Source: Thermosediminibacter litoriperuensis (GTDB lineage Bacteria; Bacillota; Thermosediminibacteria; Thermosediminibacterales; Thermosediminibacteraceae). From it: 64,000 nucleotides of DNA. Under the pieces are notes generated by a model, which did no database searches, was not told the origin of the DNA, and worked only from the letters and a program-made list of their open reading frames with translations. Location of the stretch: positions 27,341 to 91,340 of the forward strand of contig NZ_VNHO01000011.1 of NCBI RefSeq assembly GCF_008124715.1, in the 5' to 3' direction. The stretch's first letter is position 1. Each line of letters opens with the position of its first letter. Made by a program: the position numbers and the translations under genes. Positions 36,284 through 43,993 of the stretch are shown here, piece after piece.

Positions 36284-36360
36284 AAAAGGCCCTCCATTGC
36301 GCAGAAATATTTTACAGTTGGAATCATATTTTTTATTATACTAAAAAATTCCGAAAAAAA

Positions 36361-36385
36361 AGAGAGGCTGATCAATAGCCTCTCT
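36361..36385 (-). terminator. Terminator after ppdK
   Basis: AGAGAGGCT and AGCCTCTCT form a 9-bp stem with a 7-nt loop starting at the ppdK stop. A run of eight T follows on the minus strand. Confidence 0.92.
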
Positions 36386-39030
36386 CAAGAGTTCTGTTCG
36401 CTTTTCAGGGCGGCCTGAGCTGCGGCAAGCCTCGCTATCGGAACCCGGTAGGGTGAACAGCTCACATAGTCGAGGCCTATTTCATGGCAGAACTCCACGG
36501 AACTCGGTTCTCCTCCGTGTTCGCCGCATATACCTATGGTAAGGTTTTCTTTGACCCCTCTCCCCAGGTTGACGGCGGTTTTCATAAGATGTCCTACACC
36601 CCTCCGGTCCAGAACTATAAAGGGATCTTCCGTCAGGATCTTGCGGTTTATATAATACGGTAGGAACTTGGCTTCAGCGTCGTCGCGGCTGAACCCGTAA
36701 GTGGTCTGGGTGAGGTCGTTGGTGCCGAAGGAGAAAAAGTCTGCGAAATGCGCCAGTTCATCGGCGGTTATGCACGCCCTGGGTATTTCAATCATTGTAC
36801 CTATACTATACTCAACCTTTATCCCCTCGTCGTTCATTACCTGAGCCGCGGTGCTTTCCACAAGTTCTCTAAGCTGCTTCAGTTCGTTGGCGTTGCTCAC
36901 CAGCGGGATTTCCACTTCCGGATGCACCCTAATGCCCCTTTTAGCCAGGCTGCACGCTGCCATAAAGATTGCCCTGACCTGCATTTCGTAAATTTCCGGG
37001 TACAATATCCCCAAACGGCATCCTCTCAGGCCAAGCATCGGATTGAACTCGCTGAGAGCCCTTACTCTTTTGAGGATTTCCTGCTTTTTCTTCAGGTTTT
37101 CCGCATCGCCCTTTGCCTTAAACTCCGCAATTTCCTGGATAAGCTCTTCGGCGTCAGGCAGGAACTCGTGAAGCGGCGGATCCAAAAGCCTTATCGTCAC
37201 CGGCAGGTCCCGCATGGCTTCAAGAATGCCTTCAAAATCCCGCCGCTGGAAAGCCAGTAATTTAGCCAGAGCCTTCTCCCTTTCTTCCTTGGTCTCGGCC
37301 ATTATCATTTCCTGGACTACGGGCAGGCGGTCCTGTCCCATAAACATGTGCTCGGTCCGGCACAGGCCGATTCCTTCAGCGCCGAAATCCCTGGCGATTC
37401 TTGCGTCCTCCGGCGTATCAGCGTTGGCCCGCACGGAAAGAACCCTGAATTCATCGGCCCATTCCAGGAGTTCCCTGAATTCCGACGAGAGGTCGGGGTC
37501 TATCATAGGCACCTTCCCTAATATAACATTACCCGTGGACCCGTCTATCGAGATTACATCCCCCTTCTTAACCACCAGGTCTCCGGTTTTGAATTCCCCT
37601 TTTTCGTAGTCGATTGAGATGGTGTCGCACCCGCACACGCAGGGTTTACCCATACCCCTGGCCACTACAGCGGCATGGCTGGTCATACCGCCGCGACTGG
37701 TCAGCACCCCCTGGGCCATGACTATGCCGTGAATGTCATCGGGAGTGGTCTCGGTCCTCACGAGGATGACCTTCCGGCCCTGCTGTCCCAGGGTCTCGGC
37801 TTCGTCGGGGTCAAAGACCACATGACCCCAGGCCGCTCCAGGCGAAGCAGGCAAACCCTTTGCAATGACCTCCATTCTGGCTTCGGAGTCTATCCTCCTG
37901 TGCAGCAGAGAAACCACATGCTCGGGCGACACCCTCAGCACGGCCTCCTCTTTGGAAATCAGGCCTTCCTTTACCATATCTACCGCTATTTTAACGGCAG
38001 CTGCCGCCGTTCTTTTCCCATTGCGGGTCTGCAGCAGGTACAGTTTGCCTTTTTCTACGGTGAATTCGATGTCCTGCATATCCTTATAGTGCTTTTCTAA
38101 AAGATCGGAAACAGCCGTCAGCTGCCGGTAAACGTCGGGCATAAGGGCAGCCAGCTCTTTTATATTTCTCGGAGTTCTGATCCCCGCCACCACGTCTTCG
38201 CCCTGAGCATTGATCAGAAACTCACCGTAAATTTCCTTTTCTCCCGTCGAGGGATTTCTCGTAAAGGCTACACCAGTTCCGGAATCTTCTCCCATGTTCC
38301 CGAACACCATGACCTGGACGTTTACCGCAGTTCCCAGTTCGTCGGGTATTTTGTTTATTTTCCTGTAAACGATAGCTCTATGGTTGTTCCAGGAACGAAA
38401 TACCGCTTCCATCGCCATCACGAGCTGCTCTCTAGGGTCCTGTGGGAATTCCCGGCCGGTATGCTTCATTACCAGATCCTTGTAAGACTTTATCACTTCC
38501 TGCCAGTCTTCGGCGCTCAGCTCCGTATCACTGGTAAAGCTCCTTCTCCTCTTAATATCGTTTATTATATCCTCGAATCTCCCGTGCTCTATGTTCAGCA
38601 CCACATTTCCGAACATCTGTATAAACCTGCGGTAGCAGTCATAGGCAAAACGTCTGTCACCCGTTGAACGGGCGAGACCCTCTACCGTTTCGTCGTTTAA
38701 CCCTAGATTTAGTATAGTATCCATCATGCCCGGCATGGACACCGGCGCTCCGGACCTGACGGAGACCAGCAGCGGGTTACCGGGACTCCCCAGCGTTTTA
38801 CCGGTCTCCCTCTCCAGATCTCCAAGGACGTCGAAAGTCTGCTGGAGGATATCCTCGGCAATTTTTTCTCCTTCTGAGTAGTATCGCGTACAAGCCTCGG
38901 TGGTCACGGTAAATCCCGGAGGTACCGGCAGACCTATATGGATCATTTCCGCCAGGTTGGCTCCTTTGCCGCCCAGCAGGTTTTTCATTGAAGCTCTTCC
39001 CTCATTAAACTTAAAAACGTATTTTTTCAC
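36385..39030 (-). CDS. ppdK: Pyruvate, phosphate dikinase PpdK
   Basis: An 881-residue three-domain enzyme interconverting pyruvate, ATP and Pi with PEP, AMP and PPi. The N-terminal ATP-grasp domain begins FNEGRASMKNLLGGKGANLAEM. The swivelling domain carries the phosphohistidine site LTSRGGMTSHAAVVARGMGKPCVCG; Thr upstream of His is the expected regulatory site. The C-terminal PEP domain has EIPLVSNANEL and FFSFGTNDLTQTTYGFSRDD. The GTG start overlaps the ppsR stop (GTGA). Regulated by the upstream ppsR. Confidence 0.97.
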   Translation of the reverse strand: MKKYVFKFNEGRASMKNLLGGKGANLAEMIHIGLPVPPGFTVTTEACTRYYSEGEKIAEDILQQTFDVLGDLERETGKTLGSPGNPLLVSVRSGAPVSMPGMMDTILNLGLNDETVEGLARSTGDRRFAYDCYRRFIQMFGNVVLNIEHGRFEDIINDIKRRRSFTSDTELSAEDWQEVIKSYKDLVMKHTGREFPQDPREQLVMAMEAVFRSWNNHRAIVYRKINKIPDELGTAVNVQVMVFGNMGEDSGTGVAFTRNPSTGEKEIYGEFLINAQGEDVVAGIRTPRNIKELAALMPDVYRQLTAVSDLLEKHYKDMQDIEFTVEKGKLYLLQTRNGKRTAAAAVKIAVDMVKEGLISKEEAVLRVSPEHVVSLLHRRIDSEARMEVIAKGLPASPGAAWGHVVFDPDEAETLGQQGRKVILVRTETTPDDIHGIVMAQGVLTSRGGMTSHAAVVARGMGKPCVCGCDTISIDYEKGEFKTGDLVVKKGDVISIDGSTGNVILGKVPMIDPDLSSEFRELLEWADEFRVLSVRANADTPEDARIARDFGAEGIGLCRTEHMFMGQDRLPVVQEMIMAETKEEREKALAKLLAFQRRDFEGILEAMRDLPVTIRLLDPPLHEFLPDAEELIQEIAEFKAKGDAENLKKKQEILKRVRALSEFNPMLGLRGCRLGILYPEIYEMQVRAIFMAACSLAKRGIRVHPEVEIPLVSNANELKQLRELVESTAAQVMNDEGIKVEYSIGTMIEIPRACITADELAHFADFFSFGTNDLTQTTYGFSRDDAEAKFLPYYINRKILTEDPFIVLDRRGVGHLMKTAVNLGRGVKENLTIGICGEHGGEPSSVEFCHEIGLDYVSCSPYRVPIARLAAAQAALKSEQNS

Positions 39031-39851
39031 CAGTCTTCTCCCCTCCTGATGATCTCCAGGATTCTGGCAGCAACTTCCTCAACTGCCTTATTAGAAACGT
39101 CAATCCTGGGGCAGCTGATTTTTTTCATTATACCGTCGGCGTACTCTAGCTCCTTTAAAATTCTATCCATACTGGCATACGTGGCATCGCTGCTCAGCCC
39201 TAAAGCTTTCAGCCTTTCCTGCCGAATCTTATAAAGGATTTCGGGGCTTATTGTAAGGCCCACGACGGTCCCGGGAGGTAGTTGAAACAGCTCCTCGGGG
39301 GGAGAAACTTCGGGTACAAGAGGCAGATTGGCCACCTTAAGCCTCTTATGGGCAAGGTACATAGACAGCGGAGTTTTAGACGTCCTGGACACCCCTATTA
39401 GCACCACATCGGCTTTGGCAAGGCCCCTCGGGTCCTTACCGTCGTCGTATTTTACCGCAAATTCTATCGCCTCTATTTTTTTGAAATAGTCTTCGTCGAT
39501 CTTCCTCACCAGACCGGGTTCGAGTTTCGGCTTGATGCTCGTTATTTTAGAAACTATATCAATCATAGGTCCCATTATGTCTATAATGGGGATATTGTTG
39601 GCTTCGGCGAGCTCTACCAGGCTTTTCCTGATTTCAGGCAGTACTATGGTACAAATTATTGCGCAATTTTTTAATTTCCTGGCTTCCTCGATTACTTCCT
39701 TGACATACTCTATGTCGGTTACAAATGGATATCTTCTGATCTCCACATGCCCTGAATTGAACTGCACCGTAGCGGCCCGAGCAACCAGCTCAGCCGTTTC
39801 CCCTATAGAATCTGATACGGCAAAAATTACGGATTCGCCTAAGCTAACTAT
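39027..39851 (-). CDS. ppsR: Pyruvate, phosphate dikinase regulatory protein PpsR (AUA start)
   Basis: A 274-residue bifunctional kinase/phosphorylase (DUF299, YqfL type) that switches PPDK off and on. The P-loop GVSRTSKTPLS and YDDGKDPRGLAKADVVLIG are typical. The conserved N-terminus VIFAVSDSIGETAEL has no ATG, GTG or TTG in frame after the preceding stop codon. The first ordinary start, a GTG at 39767, would delete it. An ATA at 39851 lies 7 bases after AAAGGGGGG and gives the family's usual length, so AUA is the likely start. Confidence 0.9.
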   Translation of the reverse strand: MVSLGESVIFAVSDSIGETAELVARAATVQFNSGHVEIRRYPFVTDIEYVKEVIEEARKLKNCAIICTIVLPEIRKSLVELAEANNIPIIDIMGPMIDIVSKITSIKPKLEPGLVRKIDEDYFKKIEAIEFAVKYDDGKDPRGLAKADVVLIGVSRTSKTPLSMYLAHKRLKVANLPLVPEVSPPEELFQLPPGTVVGLTISPEILYKIRQERLKALGLSSDATYASMDRILKELEYADGIMKKISCPRIDVSNKAVEEVAARILEIIRRGEDW

Positions 39852-39865
39852 TTTGAATCCCCCCT

Positions 39866-40498
39866 TTAAACTCTTCCTAGTTCAACAAAGAGCTTGGTTA
39901 TTGTGGTTTTGGTGACCTTACCTACAACTTCGTATTTTACTTTCCCTTCAGCCTCTTTCAGCTTAACCACCGGTAGGGCATCCACCTGATGTTCGACTAT
40001 TTTGCGCGCCGCATCAAAAGCGCTTTCCTCCATCGTTACCGTGACCAGATTCGGCATCCTGGTCATAATTACGCTCACGGGTATCTGCCTTATATCGGCG
40101 TTTCCTATCGCTATCTTGAGCAGGTCCTTTCGCGAAACCACACCGCACAGGCTGCCGTCCTCTTGGACGACGAAAAGCGTGCCGACGTCCTCCAGAAACA
40201 GCGTCACAATAGCATCGTATACTGATGTTTCTTCTTTTATCACAACAGGTACAGCCTTAATCTCGCTGACCTTTATGCTCCTTACCTTTTCCGCTAGCAG
40301 GCTCTTTGTGTTCTTGCCGGCAAAAAAGTAACCTACCCGCGGCCTGGCTTCGAGGATGCCCGCCATGGTAAGTATAGAGAGGTCGGGTCTTAAAGCGGCT
40401 CTTGTGATATTGAGCTTTGCCGCTATTTCTTCACTGGTTATGGGTTCGTGTTTTTTTACAATATCAATTATTAACATTTGCCTGGGTGTTAATTCTAT
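39866..40498 (-). CDS. ccpN: CcpN-type repressor with CBS domains (probable AUA start)
   Basis: A 210-residue regulator: an N-terminal winged helix (ITSEEIAAKLNITRAALRPDLSILTMAGILEARPRVGYFF) and two CBS domains (about residues 75-205). B. subtilis CcpN represses gluconeogenic genes; here it heads the ppsR-ppdK unit. Homologs start at the equivalent of IELTPRQ. That Ile codon is ATA at 40498, with GGGAGGGAGG just before it. A TTG at 40531 has no SD and adds 11 residues. AUA initiation is inferred. Confidence 0.88.
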   Translation of the reverse strand: MELTPRQMLIIDIVKKHEPITSEEIAAKLNITRAALRPDLSILTMAGILEARPRVGYFFAGKNTKSLLAEKVRSIKVSEIKAVPVVIKEETSVYDAIVTLFLEDVGTLFVVQEDGSLCGVVSRKDLLKIAIGNADIRQIPVSVIMTRMPNLVTVTMEESAFDAARKIVEHQVDALPVVKLKEAEGKVKYEVVGKVTKTTITKLFVELGRV

Positions 40499-40563
40499 TG
40501 GTCCTCCCTCCCTTCCAGAACATGCCTTCAAAAAGTGCGGTAAAATTGGCTATTCAAGTAATA

Positions 40564-40572
40564 AGTATATCA
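40564..40572 (-). promoter_or_regulatory. Possible extended -10 promoter for ccpN-ppsR-ppdK
   Basis: On the minus strand TGATATACT reads as an extended -10 (TG, one base, TATACT). No -35 consensus is present 17 bases upstream. Weak evidence. Confidence 0.35.
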
Positions 40573-40599
40573 CAATTACTCAAAAAAGTATACTATATT

Positions 40600-41196
40600 T
40601 CATAAAAACGACCTGGCGATCAGAGGCGTAATCACAGCTTCTATCAAGGCGGCCAGGAAAAGGACAGGGATTAGAATTCCGAGGGCGAGAACACCCTCTT
40701 TTAAGTTTTCCTTTAGCGCTTCAAACCGGGTTTTACCGCGAGGTGAAAAAAGTTCGAATCCTATTTTAAAACCGAAAGCAGCGCCCACCAGAATTGCCGG
40801 CAGTTCCAGAATACCATGGGGAAGCAAAGCGGCCAGGAAAAAGGAAAGAGACTGCCCGGAATAAAAATTGAGGGCTAGTATCAGCCCTACGACGAAACCG
40901 TTGAACAGTACCGCAAACAGCGGCACCAGTCCGAAGGCGACGCCACCGAATACCATTACGAGTAAAGCCCTCAAATTGTTCTGAAATATCAAGCCTAAGA
41001 CGTAAAGCTTATTCGCATTCTCTACCGCATCGCTGATCTTTAGTATGTTCCCCAGGATCCTATCCAGGTTCGACAGGATTACCTTGGGGTTCTGCCAAAA
41101 CACTGCATAACCCAGAACCGCCCCAGCCGCGAACAGAACTGTCGAGAAGAATATATATTTACTCTTGCCCCTAAACGAATCTAAAATGGCTTGCAA
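40600..41196 (-). CDS. spoIIM: Stage II sporulation protein M-like membrane protein
   Basis: A 198-residue polytopic protein of the SpoIIM (DUF95) family: an N-terminal membrane helix, a loop, then several helices including FNGFVVGLILALNFYSG and the family hallmark LAALLPHGILELPAILVGAAFGFKIG. In B. subtilis SpoIIM works with SpoIID and SpoIIP in engulfment. TTG at 41196 with GGAGGAAG upstream is preferred to the long frame that runs back into recO. It may be a SpoIIM-family paralog rather than the engulfment protein itself. Confidence 0.8.
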   Translation of the reverse strand: MQAILDSFRGKSKYIFFSTVLFAAGAVLGYAVFWQNPKVILSNLDRILGNILKISDAVENANKLYVLGLIFQNNLRALLVMVFGGVAFGLVPLFAVLFNGFVVGLILALNFYSGQSLSFFLAALLPHGILELPAILVGAAFGFKIGFELFSPRGKTRFEALKENLKEGVLALGILIPVLFLAALIEAVITPLIARSFL

Positions 41197-41209
41197 ATTT
41201 CTTCCTCCT

Positions 41210-41965
41210 TCATTTATACGATATTTTGACGATGTCCTCCAGGAAACGCAGGGTCCGAGGCATGCGTTCCATGTGGTGCAGTACAAAACCTGTAAGCGCT
41301 GCTTTGAGTTCCCCCTTCAAGCCATCTTCCACCTTTAGGTTCGCAAGGTCTTCGAATTTCCCTTTGAGCATTCTCCTCATCATCATCAGAGCCGCCCGTG
41401 AAATTACAACGGACTTTTCATCGCTTCCCCTGCATTTTTCACACAAAATTCCTCCCAAAGCGTGGCTGAACCGGATTTCTTTCAACTCATCATTCCTGCA
41501 ATTTACGCAATATAAAATCTGGGGCGTATATCCTTGAAGGGCCATCAACTTTAACTCGAATATGCGAGCCATAAAGTCCAGATCTTCCCACACCTGTAGC
41601 AGATACAGCACCTTCATGAAAAAGCGGAAAAGTTCCTCGCTTTTATCGGATTCACGGGTTGAAATGCGCAAAAGCTCGGCAAAGTAAGATCCGTAAGCCA
41701 TCCTATCCAGGTCTTCCCTTATTCTAAAAAAGGATTCCTTAAGCTCACACTGGCTTATGGAATCCAAATTTCTACCCTCCACCAGGAGAAATTTACTGTA
41801 GGAAAAAAGCTGTGTGCCGGCCATCAGAGGACTCCTGGGCCGCCGGACGCCTCTCGCCACCGCATGGATCTTACCCCTTTCGGGCGAAAAAAGCGTCAGT
41901 ATTCTATCGGCTTCTCCCAGATCCCTGTAGCCAAGCACCACGGCTTCTGTCGTATAAAGTCCCAT
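41210..41965 (-). CDS. recO: DNA repair protein RecO
   Basis: A 251-residue protein of RecF-pathway recombination. The N-terminal OB fold reads YTTEAVVLGYRDLGEADRILTLFSPERGKIHAVARGVRRPRSPL. The C-terminal zinc-binding part has CVNC and CEKC. The ATG at 41965 matches the usual family start; a TTG two codons earlier has better SD spacing. Confidence 0.93.
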   Translation of the reverse strand: MGLYTTEAVVLGYRDLGEADRILTLFSPERGKIHAVARGVRRPRSPLMAGTQLFSYSKFLLVEGRNLDSISQCELKESFFRIREDLDRMAYGSYFAELLRISTRESDKSEELFRFFMKVLYLLQVWEDLDFMARIFELKLMALQGYTPQILYCVNCRNDELKEIRFSHALGGILCEKCRGSDEKSVVISRAALMMMRRMLKGKFEDLANLKVEDGLKGELKAALTGFVLHHMERMPRTLRFLEDIVKISYK

Positions 41966-42029
41966 GTGCAATAATACCTCACTTAACCGGAAAAGGATTT
42001 GTCACAACCGAAAATATATGGCGCAAGCT

Positions 42030-43076
42030 CTAATCGCTTATTTTAAATTTATCCTGAGACGGCAGTATCTGAATCCAGGTATTTCCCGGATTTAACTTTA
42101 ATTGGCCGCCCCCTTCAACGGTGTACTCGGTCTTTTCGAAACGCCCAGGTTTCTGCCATTTAATACGGGTATAGCTTCCGTTGCTTATATAATAACCGGT
42201 GCCGGACCCGGTGGTCTTTATGGCAAGCCTGCCTTCCGAATCGATCACCCGGGTGTCCATGAATTGAAGGATGATATTTTTTACAACGATGGGATCCCCG
42301 GTCTTTCTGTCGGTATGGGGTTTTTCGTTTATGTACCTTACATAAGCCTCTTTGTCTTCATCGTAGACGTACTTTACCGTATAATTTTTGAAGTAGACCA
42401 GCTCAAATTCCTTAAGGGACTCGCCGGGAAGCGAATCTCCTCCTTCGTTAAATTCCCACCTTTTGAGGTCAATTGGTTTAAGGTACCCGCGCTTTTGGGC
42501 GGTTTCCAGGATATTTTCGGTGCTGGTGTAAGCGTTGTGAGGCGCTTTTCGGGTTTTGTCCCTCCAGAAGGTGACGCGGTCGTATATGCCATCTATAGCG
42601 TGTATATTCCTGTTTTTCTGAAGGTCCGAATAGGCCGACTGGCTTGCCCCATAATGGACGTAAACGGGATCGTATTCCATGGCAAAGTCTATGAAGTAAG
42701 GCCTAGCACTCCTCACGGGTCCTATCTCACCGGCATCTTCCCCCAGGTAAACGGCAAGGAACCTGGTAATACCTCCCTCGGCCAGGGCTTCATATACCAC
42801 ATCGGCCTTGTTTAAACCCGACTGAGGTCTTGCGCTCGTTTCGTTTTCTATCATTACGGCCAGAGGTCTCCTGCCCCCCCTGTCTTTATCCATACCCAGA
42901 CCTGTCAGAGGGTTTTTAACCATAAGCTCCTCTATCGCCGGTTCGCTCTGCTCGCTCGGGGTCAAGACCGGTGTTTCGGCTGTGGGCGTTTTATCACCGC
43001 CAGTTCTCCCGCAGCCGGCGGTCAAAAGGAAAAAAAACGCCAGTATCGCAATATAATTAATATAATTTTTCTTCAA
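42030..43076 (-). CDS. DUF3048 domain lipoprotein (YerB family)
   Basis: A 348-residue exported lipoprotein. The signal peptide ends in a lipobox (FFFLLTAGCG), followed by a Thr/Pro/Glu linker. The DUF3048 body begins NPLTGLGMDKDRGGRRPLAVMIENETSARPQSGLNKADVVYE and contains GPVRSARPYFIDFA. Function is unknown. The start is uncertain (TTG at 43076 or GTG at 43091). It stands where B. subtilis has cdd and era between dgkA and recO. Confidence 0.85.
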   Translation of the reverse strand: MKKNYINYIAILAFFFLLTAGCGRTGGDKTPTAETPVLTPSEQSEPAIEELMVKNPLTGLGMDKDRGGRRPLAVMIENETSARPQSGLNKADVVYEALAEGGITRFLAVYLGEDAGEIGPVRSARPYFIDFAMEYDPVYVHYGASQSAYSDLQKNRNIHAIDGIYDRVTFWRDKTRKAPHNAYTSTENILETAQKRGYLKPIDLKRWEFNEGGDSLPGESLKEFELVYFKNYTVKYVYDEDKEAYVRYINEKPHTDRKTGDPIVVKNIILQFMDTRVIDSEGRLAIKTTGSGTGYYISNGSYTRIKWQKPGRFEKTEYTVEGGGQLKLNPGNTWIQILPSQDKFKISD

Positions 43077-43110
43077 GACCTGCACCCCCACTTCTCAATG
43101 TAAACCGGTT

Positions 43111-43506
43111 TTACCTGCCGAACAGCGCTTTTTGCAGCGGGAAGAGCAGCGGCCGGATCCTGTCAAAAAAAATCAGGTAACCGATTACAACGGCGTTCAG
43201 GGCCGCGACCAGCACAGCACCGGCCGCCACATTTTTGGCTATTCTGGCCAGCGGGTGGTATCTTTCGGTTATCATGTCAACCGTAGTCTCCACGGCCGTA
43301 TTTATCATTTCGGTGATTATCACAAGAGATACGGCGAAAAACACTGCCGCCAGCTCCAGGGGGCTCAAACCGAAATATCTGCTTGCTGCCATTACCAAAA
43401 AAGCAGTAAGAAAGTGGATCCTGAGGTTTCGCTGAGTCTTTAGAGAGTAAAGAACCCCCGAAACAGCGTAGACAAAACTTTCGAGAAGCGTCCTAGCTTT
43501 CTTCAT
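43111..43506 (-). CDS. dgkA: Diacylglycerol/undecaprenol kinase family protein
   Basis: A 131-residue membrane kinase with three membrane helices. The conserved segments are NLRIHFLTAFLVMAASRYFGLSPLE, IITEMINTAVETTVD and KNVAAGAVLVAALNAVVIGY. In Firmicutes this family phosphorylates undecaprenol rather than diacylglycerol. The ATG overlaps the ybeY stop by four bases. Confidence 0.92.
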   Translation of the reverse strand: MKKARTLLESFVYAVSGVLYSLKTQRNLRIHFLTAFLVMAASRYFGLSPLELAAVFFAVSLVIITEMINTAVETTVDMITERYHPLARIAKNVAAGAVLVAALNAVVIGYLIFFDRIRPLLFPLQKALFGR

Positions 43507-43991
43507 AGCTGAAATTCCTCACGAGTAAGCCTGAAGGCTCGGAGCACCTCTTCCTCCTTTTCTCTCATTATTTTTTTATCCCGTTCCTCCTCGTGGTCGT
43601 ATCCCAGAAGATGCAGAACTCCGTGAACGACAAGATATCCTACTTCCCTTTCAAAGGAGTGACCGAAGGCGTCCGCCTGTTCCCGGGCTTTTTCCAGGGA
43701 AATTACTATATCCCCGAGCAAGCGCTCCACTTCCTCATTGCCGTCAAAGAGTTCGTCAGTGCTGGTTTCCCTCATGGGAAAAGACAGCACATCCGTCGGT
43801 AAATCTTTTCCCCTGTAAGACCTGTTCAATTCACGTATATAAGCATTGTCCACGAAGACCACGCCCACTTCCACCTCGGCTACTGCCCCCTCGAAGTCCA
43901 ATGCGAACTCAACGATCTTTCTGACCACTTCCTCTAATTTTTCGTCGACGGCAATCCTGTCCTGCAGATTGCTTATCACCACTGTAGCCAA
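43503..43991 (-). CDS. ybeY: Endoribonuclease YbeY
   Basis: A 162-residue zinc endonuclease for 16S rRNA maturation and ribosome quality control. The metal motif HGVLHLLGYDHEEERD and LNRSYRGKDLPTDVLSFPM are intact. Start is uncertain among TTG codons at 43997 and 43991 behind AAGGAAGGG; the latter has better spacing. Coupled to the upstream HD-hydrolase gene. Confidence 0.94.
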   Translation of the reverse strand: MATVVISNLQDRIAVDEKLEEVVRKIVEFALDFEGAVAEVEVGVVFVDNAYIRELNRSYRGKDLPTDVLSFPMRETSTDELFDGNEEVERLLGDIVISLEKAREQADAFGHSFEREVGYLVVHGVLHLLGYDHEEERDKKIMREKEEEVLRAFRLTREEFQL

Positions 43992-43993
43992 AA

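Noticed and set aside
42102..42815. 237-codon plus-strand reading frame opposite the DUF3048 lipoprotein gene
   Set aside because: Fully antisense to a well-supported gene; no SD and no recognisable domain.
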